A DNA stretch of 64,000 nt from CAZAFL01 sp964484465. Its GTDB lineage: Bacteria; Bacteroidota; Ignavibacteria; UBA10030; SZUA-254. Position 1 is the stretch's first letter, and each line of letters starts with the position of its first letter. Under the pieces are notes generated by a model. It worked only from the letters and a program-made list of their open reading frames with translations, searched no databases and was not told the DNA's origin. The position numbers were made by a program, and so were the translations under genes. The stretch is taken from the NCBI GenBank assembly GCA_964484465.1, contig CAZAFL010000014.1, positions 1-64,000 of the forward strand. The letters run 5' to 3'. Below are positions 34,428-43,417 of the stretch, one piece after another.

Positions 34428-35359
34428 TTTACACTATGGAAAACAAACGCTACCATATCATCATTGCCTCAATTCTTTTTGCCGTTCTTATGTGGGTCTC
34501 CGTGAACATGGGCTACGAATATACCGTCACACGACATATCCCGGTGGTCATCGAAAACCTGAAAGAAGGGAAAGCCCTCAGATTCCCGGTGCCGAAGTAC
34601 GTCAGCGTGAGATTCAAGGGTCATGGATGGCTCATGGCGGGCCTGTACTTTCTTACCAATGTAACATATTACATTGATGTCTCATCTCTTAACAACGAGC
34701 AGTTTACTATCACAGCGCGCGACCTACCCGACCATGTAAAACTCCCTCTCCCGGTACAGCCGGTCGATGTAAAGCCGGATACCATCATGCTTGCTCTTGA
34801 TGATTACATTGAAAAACGCGTGCCGATCAGCCCCCACCTGCTGCTGGATTTTCATGAAGGGTATGGTCAGATCGGTTCTGTAAAGGTTGTCCCCGAGAGC
34901 GTGATCATCGGAGGGGGAAGGGAAATCGTGACCCGCGTATCGCAATGGCAAACATCATTCCAGCGATATGACAACCTGCATACATCCATCGATGCCATGG
35001 TTTCACTCGAAGAGCCGACGAATTATTCTCTGGAAATATTTCATACCTCAACGAGACTGGTTGTTAATGTTCAGCCTTTCGCTGAGAAGATATTCACTGG
35101 AATAGTTCTGCGGGCAGTCGGAACTCCGGCAAATAGAGAGGTTATTTTTGTTCCTCCGAAAATTGACGTGACAGTCCGTGGAGGAATAGACCAATTAGCA
35201 AAGCTCTCAAATGGCGATTTCCAGAGCACGATAGATTACCAGCAGTTACTCCAGGACTCCTCCGGCATCACTGCCCCCATGGTTTCAGCTCCGCAGGAGG
35301 TAAAAGTAATTAATCGCAGGCCGGAACGATTTCAATTCTACATTCGAAAACGACTTTAA
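34424..35359 (+). CDS. YbbR/CdaR-like membrane-anchored protein
   Basis: 311 residues from TTG at 34424 (GGAG at 5 bases, within the terminator arm) or 307 from the ATG at 34436; the choice is unsure. One membrane segment (about 12-28: IIIASILFAVLMWVSVN) is followed by repeated YbbR-type beta domains, as seen in VPVVIENLKEGKAL and VPISPHLLLDFHEGYG. YbbR proteins regulate the diadenylate cyclase CdaA in firmicutes; no cdaA gene adjoins here, so the role is inferred from family only. The stop is 28 bases before pdxJ. Confidence 0.8.
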   Translation: MFYTMENKRYHIIIASILFAVLMWVSVNMGYEYTVTRHIPVVIENLKEGKALRFPVPKYVSVRFKGHGWLMAGLYFLTNVTYYIDVSSLNNEQFTITARDLPDHVKLPLPVQPVDVKPDTIMLALDDYIEKRVPISPHLLLDFHEGYGQIGSVKVVPESVIIGGGREIVTRVSQWQTSFQRYDNLHTSIDAMVSLEEPTNYSLEIFHTSTRLVVNVQPFAEKIFTGIVLRAVGTPANREVIFVPPKIDVTVRGGIDQLAKLSNGDFQSTIDYQQLLQDSSGITAPMVSAPQEVKVINRRPERFQFYIRKRL

Positions 35360-35387
35360 TCCTTCGGCGAAACAGAGGCAAAACTTC

Positions 35388-36113
35388 GTGAGACTTTGCA
35401 TCAACATTGACCATATCGCTACTCTTCGGAATGCCCGGGGTGGAAACCTCCCCGACCCGGTTTCCGCTGTACAGATTGTTGAAGCTGCAGGTGCGGACGG
35501 TATTGTTTGCCATCTCCGCGAAGATCGACGACACATACGCGACGGAGACGTCTGGTCCCTTCGGAAAATGATTTCAACAAAATTGGACCTTGAGATGGCA
35601 GCAACGCCTGAAATTATAAAAATTGCCCTGGAAATAAAACCTGACCTTGTCACACTTGTTCCTGAAAAACGGAAAGAACTCACGACGGAAGGAGGGTTAG
35701 ATGTCGTGCGCTTATCGGCTTCGTTGAAGAGGACAATAGATCGATTTCATGAAAAAGGAATTCCCGTGAGTTTATTCATTGATCCTGACCGGAATCAGAT
35801 AGAAACAGCTAAAGAAATTAATACAGATCTGATAGAAATTCATACAGGCGAGTACGCCGAGGCCGTTTCCTCTTCATCAAGAAACAAGCATTTTGGGCGT
35901 ATTAAAAAAATGGCGGCGTACGGCAAAAATTGCGGGTTGGTTGTCAATGCAGGGCACGGTCTTGATTATGACAACATCCTACCGATTGCCGGCATTCGCG
36001 ATATTGAAGAGGTGAGTATCGGACATGCAATCATTGCGCACGCTGTGTTCGTCGGACTCGAAAACGCTGTACGCGAAATGCTGCGGCTGGTAAAACCTGA
36101 AGTGAAGAAATAA
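35388..36113 (+). CDS. pdxJ: Pyridoxine 5'-phosphate synthase
   Basis: 241-residue cytosolic TIM barrel that condenses 1-deoxy-D-xylulose 5-phosphate with 3-amino-1-hydroxyacetone phosphate to vitamin B6. Start GTG at 35388 gives MRLCINIDHIATLRNARGG, the usual N-terminus. ADGIVCHLREDRRHI, LDLEMAATPEI, LVTLVPEKRKELTTEGGLDV and VVNAGHGLDYDN are signature stretches. It shares a DXP precursor with dxr at 2181. Its stop and that of the minus-strand gene at 36116 face each other with 2 bases between. Confidence 0.97.
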   Translation: MRLCINIDHIATLRNARGGNLPDPVSAVQIVEAAGADGIVCHLREDRRHIRDGDVWSLRKMISTKLDLEMAATPEIIKIALEIKPDLVTLVPEKRKELTTEGGLDVVRLSASLKRTIDRFHEKGIPVSLFIDPDRNQIETAKEINTDLIEIHTGEYAEAVSSSSRNKHFGRIKKMAAYGKNCGLVVNAGHGLDYDNILPIAGIRDIEEVSIGHAIIAHAVFVGLENAVREMLRLVKPEVKK

Positions 36114-36115
36114 AT

Positions 36116-36673
36116 TTATTGTTCGAGTTTCCGGATTTCGTCCCGGAGCTTTGCGGCGCGTTCGTACTCTTCCCGCTCAATCGCCTCCTTCAATTGAGCA
36201 GTCAGGGTCTCAAGCTTTGATAGTTTTCCTTCTCCCTTTTTCGCAGGACCAAGATCGTTAGCTTCCTGCTCCTCATTTTCTGGAAGGAAGCCTGCTTCTT
36301 CCATCACTTTTTCGGAAACAAAAATCGGCGCTCCGTAGCGGACTGCAAGTGCAATGGCGTCGCTTGGACGCGCGTCGATTTCCTGGCTGTCAAGGTTCAA
36401 CTTCGCATAGAATGTCCCGTCACGCAACTCGCTGATGGTAATTTCCCGCAGGTCGGTCCCCAACGAATCGATAATGTTCTTCATCAGGTCGTGCGTTAAC
36501 GGGCGCGGAGGTTTTATTCCCTCCATCTCCAGTGCTATGGATTGTGCTTCAAACGCCCCGATAATAATCGGAAGCCGACGCGTACCGTTCACTTCCTTCA
36601 GGATCAGCGCGTAGGCACCGCCACTTGCCTGGCTCGTCGATAGACCTAAAATATCAACCTGAATTTTTTCCAC
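36116..36673 (-). CDS. Bifunctional nuclease (BFN/DUF151) domain protein with UVR motif
   Basis: 185 residues. Residues 1-135 are a BFN domain: LPIIIGAFEAQSIALEMEG, PRPLTHDLM and ARPSDAIALAVRYGAPI are the conserved stretches. The acidic linker is followed by a C-terminal UvrB/UvrC-type helical hairpin (about 152-183, LKEAIEREEYERAAKLRDEI), often found in DNA repair and stress proteins. BFN proteins have been described as nucleases in plants; bacterial roles are not settled. The start is GTG at 36673, 8 bases after etfA. Confidence 0.85.
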   Translation of the reverse strand: MEKIQVDILGLSTSQASGGAYALILKEVNGTRRLPIIIGAFEAQSIALEMEGIKPPRPLTHDLMKNIIDSLGTDLREITISELRDGTFYAKLNLDSQEIDARPSDAIALAVRYGAPIFVSEKVMEEAGFLPENEEQEANDLGPAKKGEGKLSKLETLTAQLKEAIEREEYERAAKLRDEIRKLEQ

Positions 36674-36680
36674 TAAAGAA

Positions 36681-37655
36681 TTATCTGTTAAGTGTTTTCT
36701 TCAATTCTTCTGTAAGGGCAGGGAGAATTTCGAATACATCTCCAACGACTCCATAATCTGCAATTTGAAAGATGGGTGCATCCTTATCTTTGTTGATAGC
36801 TACAATATACTTAGAAGATGACATTCCTGCAAGGTGTTGCACTGCACCGGAGATCCCGCAGGCAATGTACAATGTCGGCGAGACTGTTTTCCCTGTTTGG
36901 CCGACCTGCTCATCATGCGGGCGCCATCCTGCATCGACTACCGCGCGCGATGCGCCTACGGCGGCGCCGAGCACATCCGCAAGCTTTTCAACAAGCTGGA
37001 AATTCTCGGGTGCCTTCAGTCCTCTTCCTCCCGAAACAATCACGCTCGCTTCCGTGACGTCCGGCCTTCCTTCAGCAATCTTTACTGCTGTGGCTTTCGC
37101 TCCAAAATCAGCATCTGTGAGTTCGCACGATATTTGTTCGACGGAAGCCAAATTACCATTCGCCGGACTTGCAGTGAATACATTCGGCCTGAGTGTAAAA
37201 ATTTTTGTCGCGGAAGTTACTTTCACATCCACAAAGGCTTTCCCAGCATACACCGGTCGCGAAGCGATTATTTCATTTCCCTCAATATTCAATGCTGTGC
37301 AATCGGCGGCAATTCCTGCCTCCAGTTTTGCAGCGACTCGTGGAGCGAGGTCTTTTCCCAGCTGGCTCGCGGGCAATAACAACACCGATGCGTCTTCCCG
37401 CTTAGCAACATCAGCAACGACCTTCGCGTAGGCAGTCGTTGAATAAAAATGCAACCTGGAATCCTGCGCGGTGAGGACTCTCGTCGCCCCGTACGCACCT
37501 AACTGCGGAATAATCAGTTCAACCCCATCGCCGATCACCAGTGTCACAAGCTCGGCACCAAGCTGGTCGGCAATGCGGCGCGCGGTCTGCGTTACTTCAA
37601 ACGCAGATTTCTTAAATTTACCTTCACGCTGTTCAGCAAATGCAAGGAGTTTCAT
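36681..37655 (-). CDS. etfA: Electron transfer flavoprotein alpha subunit
   Basis: 324 residues. It binds FAD and carries electrons from acyl-CoA or other dehydrogenases. The N-terminal domain (1-185) follows the ATG at 37655 (MKLLAFAEQREGKFKKS). The FAD domain has SGGRGLKAPENF, GASRAVVDAGWRPHDEQVGQTGKTV and GISGAVQHLAGM, close to the ETF alpha consensus, and ends PIFQIADYGVVGDVFEIL. It forms an operon with etfB 36 bases upstream. No ETF-quinone oxidoreductase or bifurcating dehydrogenase is adjacent. Confidence 0.95.
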   Translation of the reverse strand: MKLLAFAEQREGKFKKSAFEVTQTARRIADQLGAELVTLVIGDGVELIIPQLGAYGATRVLTAQDSRLHFYSTTAYAKVVADVAKREDASVLLLPASQLGKDLAPRVAAKLEAGIAADCTALNIEGNEIIASRPVYAGKAFVDVKVTSATKIFTLRPNVFTASPANGNLASVEQISCELTDADFGAKATAVKIAEGRPDVTEASVIVSGGRGLKAPENFQLVEKLADVLGAAVGASRAVVDAGWRPHDEQVGQTGKTVSPTLYIACGISGAVQHLAGMSSSKYIVAINKDKDAPIFQIADYGVVGDVFEILPALTEELKKTLNR

Positions 37656-37691
37656 AATCAATTCAAGTTGAAAGAGCCGGAAGAAAAATTG

Positions 37692-38438
37692 TTAGATGAC
37701 TTTTGCTTCTTCATGAAGCAGTCTGACGAGCTCCGGCACCGCACTGATGTCTGTGCCTACAATTCTGCCCGGTTGTTTTGCAGCGGGCTTTCGCATTCTG
37801 ATTACTTCAACCATTGGTGGGAACGCGACTGCCGGACGCTCTTCTATCGGCTTCGTTTTTGCCGCCATGATGCCCTTCAGTGATGGATACCGCGGCTCGT
37901 TCAGTCCTTTTTGTGCACTAATTACAGCGGGGAGTTTTGTTTCCACGATTTCATGCCCCCCTTCAATTTCGCGCTCACAATGTACTTTTCCATCCTGAAT
38001 ATCGATCTTCACGACCACTGAAACCGAAGGCATACCAAGCATTTCTGCAACAAGTCCGGGCACCTGTTCATCATAATAATCAATCGACTGCTTTCCGAAA
38101 AAAATGCAGTCGGGGGATAATTTCTTTAATTCCTCCGACAACGCCTTTGCAACTGCATACGAGTCCCGTACGCTATCATCCTTCAATAAGATCGCCTTAT
38201 CGACACCCATTGCCAATCCTTTTCGAATCGTCTCTTTATGAACGTCATTGCCCAGAGACATCACAATTGTCTCTCCTCCCAGCTTTTCCTTAAAGCGAAG
38301 AGCCGCCTCGATGGCAAATTCATCGTACGGGTTAAGCATAAAATTAACACCATTCCGGTCGATCGTCTTACTGTCGGAACCGACGTTTACTTTTGTCTCC
38401 GTGTCAGGAACGTGATTTATGCAAATGACAAATTTCAT
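37692..38438 (-). CDS. etfB: Electron transfer flavoprotein beta subunit
   Basis: 248-residue partner of EtfA; it holds AMP and docks to dehydrogenases. It begins MKFVICINHVPDTETKVNV and has MLNPYDEFAIEAALRFKE, GKQSIDYYDEQVPGLVAEMLG and LPAVISAQKGLNEPRYPSL, all typical of ETF beta. The recognition loop is not informative on the partner dehydrogenase. The start is a clear ATG at 38438. It lies divergently to fbp, 178 bases away. Confidence 0.95.
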   Translation of the reverse strand: MKFVICINHVPDTETKVNVGSDSKTIDRNGVNFMLNPYDEFAIEAALRFKEKLGGETIVMSLGNDVHKETIRKGLAMGVDKAILLKDDSVRDSYAVAKALSEELKKLSPDCIFFGKQSIDYYDEQVPGLVAEMLGMPSVSVVVKIDIQDGKVHCEREIEGGHEIVETKLPAVISAQKGLNEPRYPSLKGIMAAKTKPIEERPAVAFPPMVEVIRMRKPAAKQPGRIVGTDISAVPELVRLLHEEAKVI

Positions 38439-38616
38439 GTTCGATTTCTTGTATTGTTATTCAACAGGACGAGAGGTTACCACTTAGAGGAAATTTTTCA
38501 AAATCTTTCAGAAATATACCGACAAATAGGCTAAAACGCAAGAAACTCACTTGCAACTCAGATGGGATTTCGGTACATTTTTCGTCATCATCGCAACTTC
38601 CGAAGGAACAGAACGC

Positions 38617-39627
38617 ATGCAGGCGACAACAAAATTCATGACCTTAGAACGATACATCAACGAGCAGGAGGAGATGTATCCGAATGCAACCGGTGAATTT
38701 TCGGGATTACTGCACGACCTGTCTCTTGCGGCGAAACTTGTCTGGCGCGAAGTCAGCAAAGCGGGTTTGGTTAATATCCTCGGCATCACCGACCGGATGA
38801 ATGTCAGCGGCGATGTTGTAAAAAAATTGGACGAGTTTGCGGATGAAACCATCTACCGCGCGATGGACCACGGCGGTCATCTGTGCGTGATGGCTTCGGA
38901 AGAAAACGAAGATATTCTGCACATTCCCGACCAATATCACGCAGGCAGATATGTTCTATTATATGACCCCCTCGACGGCTCCTCAAATATCGACGCCAAC
39001 ATTACCATCGGCTCGATTTTCAGCGTGTACCGACGTATTTCTCCCGAAGGAAAAGGGACGTTAGAGGACTGCCTGCAACCAGGTTATAAACAGGTCGCAG
39101 CCGGATACATTATCTATGGCTCCAGCACGATGTTCGTTTATTCAACCGGCCATGGAGTTCATGGATTTACGCTTGATCCAAGCGTCGGAGAGTTTCTTCT
39201 TTCACACGAGAATATAAAGATTCCCAAAAAAGGAAAAATCTACAGCCTGAATGAGGGAAATTTCCGCAACTGGAATCCCAATATGCAGCGATATATTCAA
39301 TACCTGAAAGAACAGGACAAGGCAACCAATCGACCCTATTCTCTCCGATATATCGGCACGATGGTAGGGGATAGTCATCGTACTCTATTATATGGAGGGA
39401 TATTTGCGTACCCAGGAGACAGCAAAAACCCTCAGGGCAAACTACGATTGATGTACGAATGCAATCCCATGGCATTCATCATCGAGCAGGCGGGCGGGCG
39501 CTCAAGCGATGGCACAAAAAGCATTCTGAAGATTCAGCCTACGTCGCTTCACGAACACACTCCCGTATTCCTGGGAAGCGAAGAAGATATTGCGTTATGC
39601 GAGGAGTTCCTCACTGGGAAAAGATAA
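38617..39627 (+). CDS. fbp: Class I fructose-1,6-bisphosphatase
   Basis: 336-residue cytosolic gluconeogenic enzyme that removes phosphate from fructose 1,6-bisphosphate. The start is ATG at 38617, after AAGGAACAGAACGC; a TTG at 38551 would add 22 residues with no ribosome site. It begins MQATTKFMTLERYINEQEE. The metal and substrate motifs DPLDGSSNID, TIGSIFSVYRR and GGIFAYPGDSKNPQGKLRLMYECNP are clear. A candidate promoter TTGCAA-N17-TACATT (38551-38579) is weak. The enzyme would serve gluconeogenesis or a carbon cycle; no BMC link is shown by proximity alone. Confidence 0.96.
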   Translation: MQATTKFMTLERYINEQEEMYPNATGEFSGLLHDLSLAAKLVWREVSKAGLVNILGITDRMNVSGDVVKKLDEFADETIYRAMDHGGHLCVMASEENEDILHIPDQYHAGRYVLLYDPLDGSSNIDANITIGSIFSVYRRISPEGKGTLEDCLQPGYKQVAAGYIIYGSSTMFVYSTGHGVHGFTLDPSVGEFLLSHENIKIPKKGKIYSLNEGNFRNWNPNMQRYIQYLKEQDKATNRPYSLRYIGTMVGDSHRTLLYGGIFAYPGDSKNPQGKLRLMYECNPMAFIIEQAGGRSSDGTKSILKIQPTSLHEHTPVFLGSEEDIALCEEFLTGKR

Positions 39628-39685
39628 CGCACTCCTAGCCGCCAGGGAGAAATACTTTTCCTCCGTTTAAATATGCATTAGAGGT

Positions 39686-40024
39686 TTACATGCAAGGCAG
39701 ACAGTCGAAAATATCGACTGTCGACTTTTGTCCGGGTCCAACTTCAACAGTGTAGTCAATTGTTCGTGGTGAGGGGCCGGGCGCATCAATGCCAAATGCC
39801 CGAACGACATAGTTCCCGCTCGCAACTGAAAACTCGGCCATACCATTCGCGTCTGTAAGCTTCGTCTCGCCGGTTTGCAGCAATTGCACTTGTTTCCCTG
39901 CCAGAGCCTGGTTCTCCCAATGTACGTACGCAATTATTTGGCTTAACTGGGGCTGGGGTTGTGACGGATTCTCTTTGCACGAGGAGAGCAATAAGACGAA
40001 TGTACAGAAAAAAATCTTTTTCAT
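39686..40024 (-). CDS. Small lipoprotein with Cys-x2-Cys tail
   Basis: 112 residues from ATG at 40024, preceded by GGGAGAAGG. A signal with lipobox (FVLLLSSC, Cys16) is followed by a short Pro/Gln linker and a beta domain with the phrases VQLLQTGETKLTDANGMAEF and GNYVVRAFG, as in SpaA/carboxypeptidase-regulatory-like folds. The last six residues are DCLPCM, a Cys-x2-Cys pair at the very end. It lies 112 bases downstream of a radical SAM gene on the same strand. Function unknown. Confidence 0.7.
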   Translation of the reverse strand: MKKIFFCTFVLLLSSCKENPSQPQPQLSQIIAYVHWENQALAGKQVQLLQTGETKLTDANGMAEFSVASGNYVVRAFGIDAPGPSPRTIDYTVEVGPGQKSTVDIFDCLPCM

Positions 40025-40136
40025 CGTACCTTCTCCCGCTGTGATACAGCGAAAAGTCTTGAAAAAGGAATTTGCACTCAAAGGAATAAAACAATTCCGC
40101 AATCGAATTGCAACTATGCACCAAAGGCAATTGTCA

Positions 40137-41162
40137 CTACAGCACTTCATACTTCGCCGCGTGCCTGCCCCAGAGGCCGGCATTGTAAGTTCTTACTTCT
40201 TCAATATTTGAGAAAATCAGATGTCTGAGATGCCTGCTCCAATCGATTCGCTTACAATATTCATCGTAGGTCTCATTGCGCCAGTCGAAGTCTGACTGCC
40301 ACACCACCTGCGGCGTTATATGCCTCCGGACTGCCTGCAGGATGACGCTCGTAATGTTTGTCTTTTTATATGACGGATCTTCCGTATTTACCAGACACGT
40401 TACGTTTCTTTTCCTGCACTCCTCGATGAGCTGTCCGATAACAAGATTATAGGAAGGTATCTCTTCTTGTGTGAGTAATGTGCGATAAGCACCTTCAAAA
40501 TCAATAATCGGTCGGATTTGAAGTGTTCTGATATTGTACTGACCAAACACCTCGTAGAAATCTCGCAGCTCTGCTAGATTGTCAGCGTTGACCGTATAGT
40601 TGATTCTGAGGTGAGGATGTGGTGAGCTAAATTCTTTTTTTACCTGATCGATTAGGGTAAGAACCTCATGAAGCTTTTGATAAGAAGCTTTCGCCATGAA
40701 CCGTTCGTAGGTTTCCTGATATACTCCATGGACTGATATAGTCAATTCATCCAGCTTATTCCTGGTTAATTGTTCAATATGGGCTTGTGTCAACAGCTGA
40801 CCATTAGTTGTGAAACCTACGAACGGGATTTTGTACTTCTTGGTGAGGCTGACAAGCTCCGGAAAATTTCTGTACAGCGTTGGCTCTGTGCCGCAACCTA
40901 TCACAAGCTGTAACGTTCGGAGAAAAAACAACTTCGCTATACGGTCAATTTCGCTCTCGGTAAATTGTCCTTTGATTTGTTTGACATGATCATCATTGCT
41001 GAAGTAGCACATCGTACAGCGAAGGTTGCAAGCCATGACGGGGTCGAAGCGAACGAAGAGATGACGAAGTTTGAGCCGATGGGCCACAAGCGCCGACGCA
41101 AATTTGATGCGATGACTGGTGACAAACTTGTTGAGCTTGATGAGTTTATAGATCTGGTCCAA
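40137..41162 (-). CDS. Radical SAM protein
   Basis: 341 residues. The cluster motif is CNLRCTMC (Cys45, 49, 52), which binds a 4Fe-4S cluster and S-adenosylmethionine. GCGTEPTLYRNFPELV is the GGE/GEP-like stretch and the barrel continues to about residue 250. I see no clear SPASM cysteine set in the C-terminal 90 residues, which instead are basic and aromatic-rich. The start is TTG at 41162, as no ATG occurs between it and the in-frame stop upstream; the ribosome site is poor. The substrate is unknown; the neighbouring Cys-tailed lipoprotein is only a guess. Confidence 0.82.
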   Translation of the reverse strand: MDQIYKLIKLNKFVTSHRIKFASALVAHRLKLRHLFVRFDPVMACNLRCTMCYFSNDDHVKQIKGQFTESEIDRIAKLFFLRTLQLVIGCGTEPTLYRNFPELVSLTKKYKIPFVGFTTNGQLLTQAHIEQLTRNKLDELTISVHGVYQETYERFMAKASYQKLHEVLTLIDQVKKEFSSPHPHLRINYTVNADNLAELRDFYEVFGQYNIRTLQIRPIIDFEGAYRTLLTQEEIPSYNLVIGQLIEECRKRNVTCLVNTEDPSYKKTNITSVILQAVRRHITPQVVWQSDFDWRNETYDEYCKRIDWSRHLRHLIFSNIEEVRTYNAGLWGRHAAKYEVL

Positions 41163-41189
41163 CGCTATTCAACGGATGGGACAACAAAT

Positions 41190-42698
41190 TTACCAGCTGT
41201 ACCGTATCGTATACGTCACAACTTTCTCCCCGTCCTTTGCAATTGTCACAGGGAAATTTAATGTCGACTGATCAACCTTCTTCCATTCGACATTGGCTTT
41301 CGTAATCTCCCATTGACTCCAGCGCCACGGGTGTTCGTATACCTGAACCTCCACGGTTTCAGTCTTATGATTGCGGATTTTTATCTGGATAGTTTCTTCA
41401 ACAACATGGCCGTTGCCCAACGATTTGAAATCTGTCTGTGCCCGTTCGCCGACGATGTCGAACGCGTTCCCTAAGTACAATTTTATTTCTTCATCTTTCG
41501 GAGTATGGTCGATTTCATCTTCGCCGATGAATTGTTCCTTTCCATCATCATCCCGCTTGTACACCCGGACTTTCCCCTTCGGCAGGGGAATACCCAACCC
41601 CGATTTTTCATCATTCTTAAAAGTCACATACACGGCGACTTTCGGATTCGACTGCTCGCCAAAGCTTTCCTGATTTCTGTATGAGGCGTTGTTGTACCAG
41701 ACCTGCCATTGATTCTCGAGGGCGTCGTAAACGAAGACTTTCTTCGACGCGACATTCTTGCCCGATGTCAATTCGATTTGTTTCGTCTCGTTGTCTTTGA
41801 GGTCGGTGTGACGTTTCAGGGAATAGAGTTTATATTCGAATAATTCGGTCTGCTGGAACTGCGGCGCGGCGGCTTCCGCCAGCATATCCTTCCTCATTGG
41901 AATCGCCCGGTTGAACTGCTCGCGAACGAGATTGACATCGCCGGCAACCAGTTTCAAGCCGGCGTCCTTAAAGGTCGTCCCGCAGTTATTTGTGAGCGTG
42001 ACCCATCCGGTAAGGTCTAAATTTGAATCCCCCTTATTCAGGAGAGCCACATAATCACACGTCCAGGAAAGCTGTCCTGCAAGGTAACTGATTTCAGTTT
42101 TGTGTTCTCCCTCATGCGAATTCGAGACGAGCCAGTCGAGCTGGGGTTTCAAAATCAATCCTTCCGGTAAGCTCGGTAGGACGACTCTGCCGGAAGGATT
42201 CAGCTCGATTTTGCCGTTAATTTCCGCAATCATGCCGCCGCTGAAGGAATATGTCGGCGCCGATGTGCCGTGGGGCTGGGACTGGTAGCCGGTCGCGAGC
42301 AGTTTCCCTATGACGGTGTACTCTTTTTTTGTCTCTTCATTGAAACGGATAAATTCGATGTTCTGACCGAGATATTTCTCGAGCAGTTTCCCCTGATGGA
42401 CAAGGTCGTACTGATAGTTTTGTTCCAGTACCCGTACGGCTGACGGGTCGGTGGTGCTGGAAAAATGCAAGGATGTCCCGTCGATCGTCGCTGGAATGTC
42501 GGGAATCACGACATGACTCATGCCACTCGGGAGCTTGATGCTTCGCTCTTCACGAATGAGCGAAAGGTTCTGATTGTAGATTGTCAAATCTACTGAGGTT
42601 CGCTCCCCCGCAGTAACGCTCGATTTTGATTGCGCGTGAAGAAAAGGTGCAATGCATACAATTGCGGCGCACATCGTGATGAATAGTTTTTGTTTCAT
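41190..42698 (-). CDS. DUF4139 secreted protein
   Basis: 502 residues with a signal peptide (1-22, cleaved near LHAQS). The rest is a DUF4139-type beta protein: it opens with VDLTIYNQNLSLIREERSI, contains LDWLVSNSHEGEHKTEISYL and ELFEYKLYSLKRHTDL, and ends ITKANVEWKKVDQSTLNF. The family is widespread in bacteria and poorly characterised; some members are tied to mucoidy. The ATG at 42698 follows AAAGG at 8 bases. A 6-bp AGTCGG/CCGACT hairpin in the 85 bases upstream is noted but unassigned. Confidence 0.82.
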   Translation of the reverse strand: MKQKLFITMCAAIVCIAPFLHAQSKSSVTAGERTSVDLTIYNQNLSLIREERSIKLPSGMSHVVIPDIPATIDGTSLHFSSTTDPSAVRVLEQNYQYDLVHQGKLLEKYLGQNIEFIRFNEETKKEYTVIGKLLATGYQSQPHGTSAPTYSFSGGMIAEINGKIELNPSGRVVLPSLPEGLILKPQLDWLVSNSHEGEHKTEISYLAGQLSWTCDYVALLNKGDSNLDLTGWVTLTNNCGTTFKDAGLKLVAGDVNLVREQFNRAIPMRKDMLAEAAAPQFQQTELFEYKLYSLKRHTDLKDNETKQIELTSGKNVASKKVFVYDALENQWQVWYNNASYRNQESFGEQSNPKVAVYVTFKNDEKSGLGIPLPKGKVRVYKRDDDGKEQFIGEDEIDHTPKDEEIKLYLGNAFDIVGERAQTDFKSLGNGHVVEETIQIKIRNHKTETVEVQVYEHPWRWSQWEITKANVEWKKVDQSTLNFPVTIAKDGEKVVTYTIRYSW

Positions 42699-42783
42699 TG
42701 GAATACCTTTCCGGGGTGTAATATTAATTTGTTAGTCGGGTTCTCGGTCGCCGACTTACCACTAACCGTCACCTTTCTCATAT

Positions 42784-43317
42784 CTATTCGTCGATCCAGG
42801 GAAAATACATTCTCTCTTTTTTAACATGCAGGCCGAGAGATTCAAAAAACGAAACGAGATTGTTGACCATCAAGAGCGTGATGACGAATCGTTCGCCATC
42901 TTCAATCTCAATAACAGCATAATTATAAACCTCCCACAAAGCCCATCCTTTTGTCGCGCCGTTGTACAAATTTGTCATGAGTGAAACCTCGACCCTTTTG
43001 ATTCTGTCAAAACCAAACGAATGCGTTGAATCTTTATATGAAACAGTCATCATCCGACCGACTCTATTCACTATGAGTTTGGCATCCTTATTGAGGTGAA
43101 AATATTGAGCGTGAATGACTGAGCAAGGGATCAAGTCAAACAGAGCATAGCCGACGACGAAAAAGGATATGACGAAGGGACCATCCTCAGGACCAAAATA
43201 TCTTATGACCAATATACACACTACACCATAGACCAATGTACGGATTACTAGGTCTTTGATAATGAACATCTGGCTTTGGAGATTTATTTGATATGTTGTG
43301 TCCTCTGCATTAATCAT
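42784..43317 (-). CDS. Small membrane protein, PH-like, unknown
   Basis: 177 residues. Two adjacent membrane segments (about 25-42 and 48-68) are followed by a soluble beta-rich domain of about 100 residues that resembles membrane-attached PH-like modules (AKLIVNRVGRMMTVSYKDSTHSF). I do not recognise the family precisely. ATG at 43317. It lies between the DUF4139 gene and the ABC exporter pair on the same strand, with gaps of 85 and 100 bases, so it may be a separate unit. Confidence 0.6.
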   Translation of the reverse strand: MINAEDTTYQINLQSQMFIIKDLVIRTLVYGVVCILVIRYFGPEDGPFVISFFVVGYALFDLIPCSVIHAQYFHLNKDAKLIVNRVGRMMTVSYKDSTHSFGFDRIKRVEVSLMTNLYNGATKGWALWEVYNYAVIEIEDGERFVITLLMVNNLVSFFESLGLHVKKERMYFPWIDE

Positions 43318-43417
43318 TCAAGAAGAAGAAATTATTCAGGTTTAATCATTTTTTCTATGATAAGCATCTCTTAAAGGCTCCCTCTCTCAAAATGCAAGTC
43401 CGAAGGTTTTTTCAGCG

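Noticed and set aside
36772..37431. 219-codon plus-strand open frame
   Set aside because: Antisense to etfA; no signal or family.
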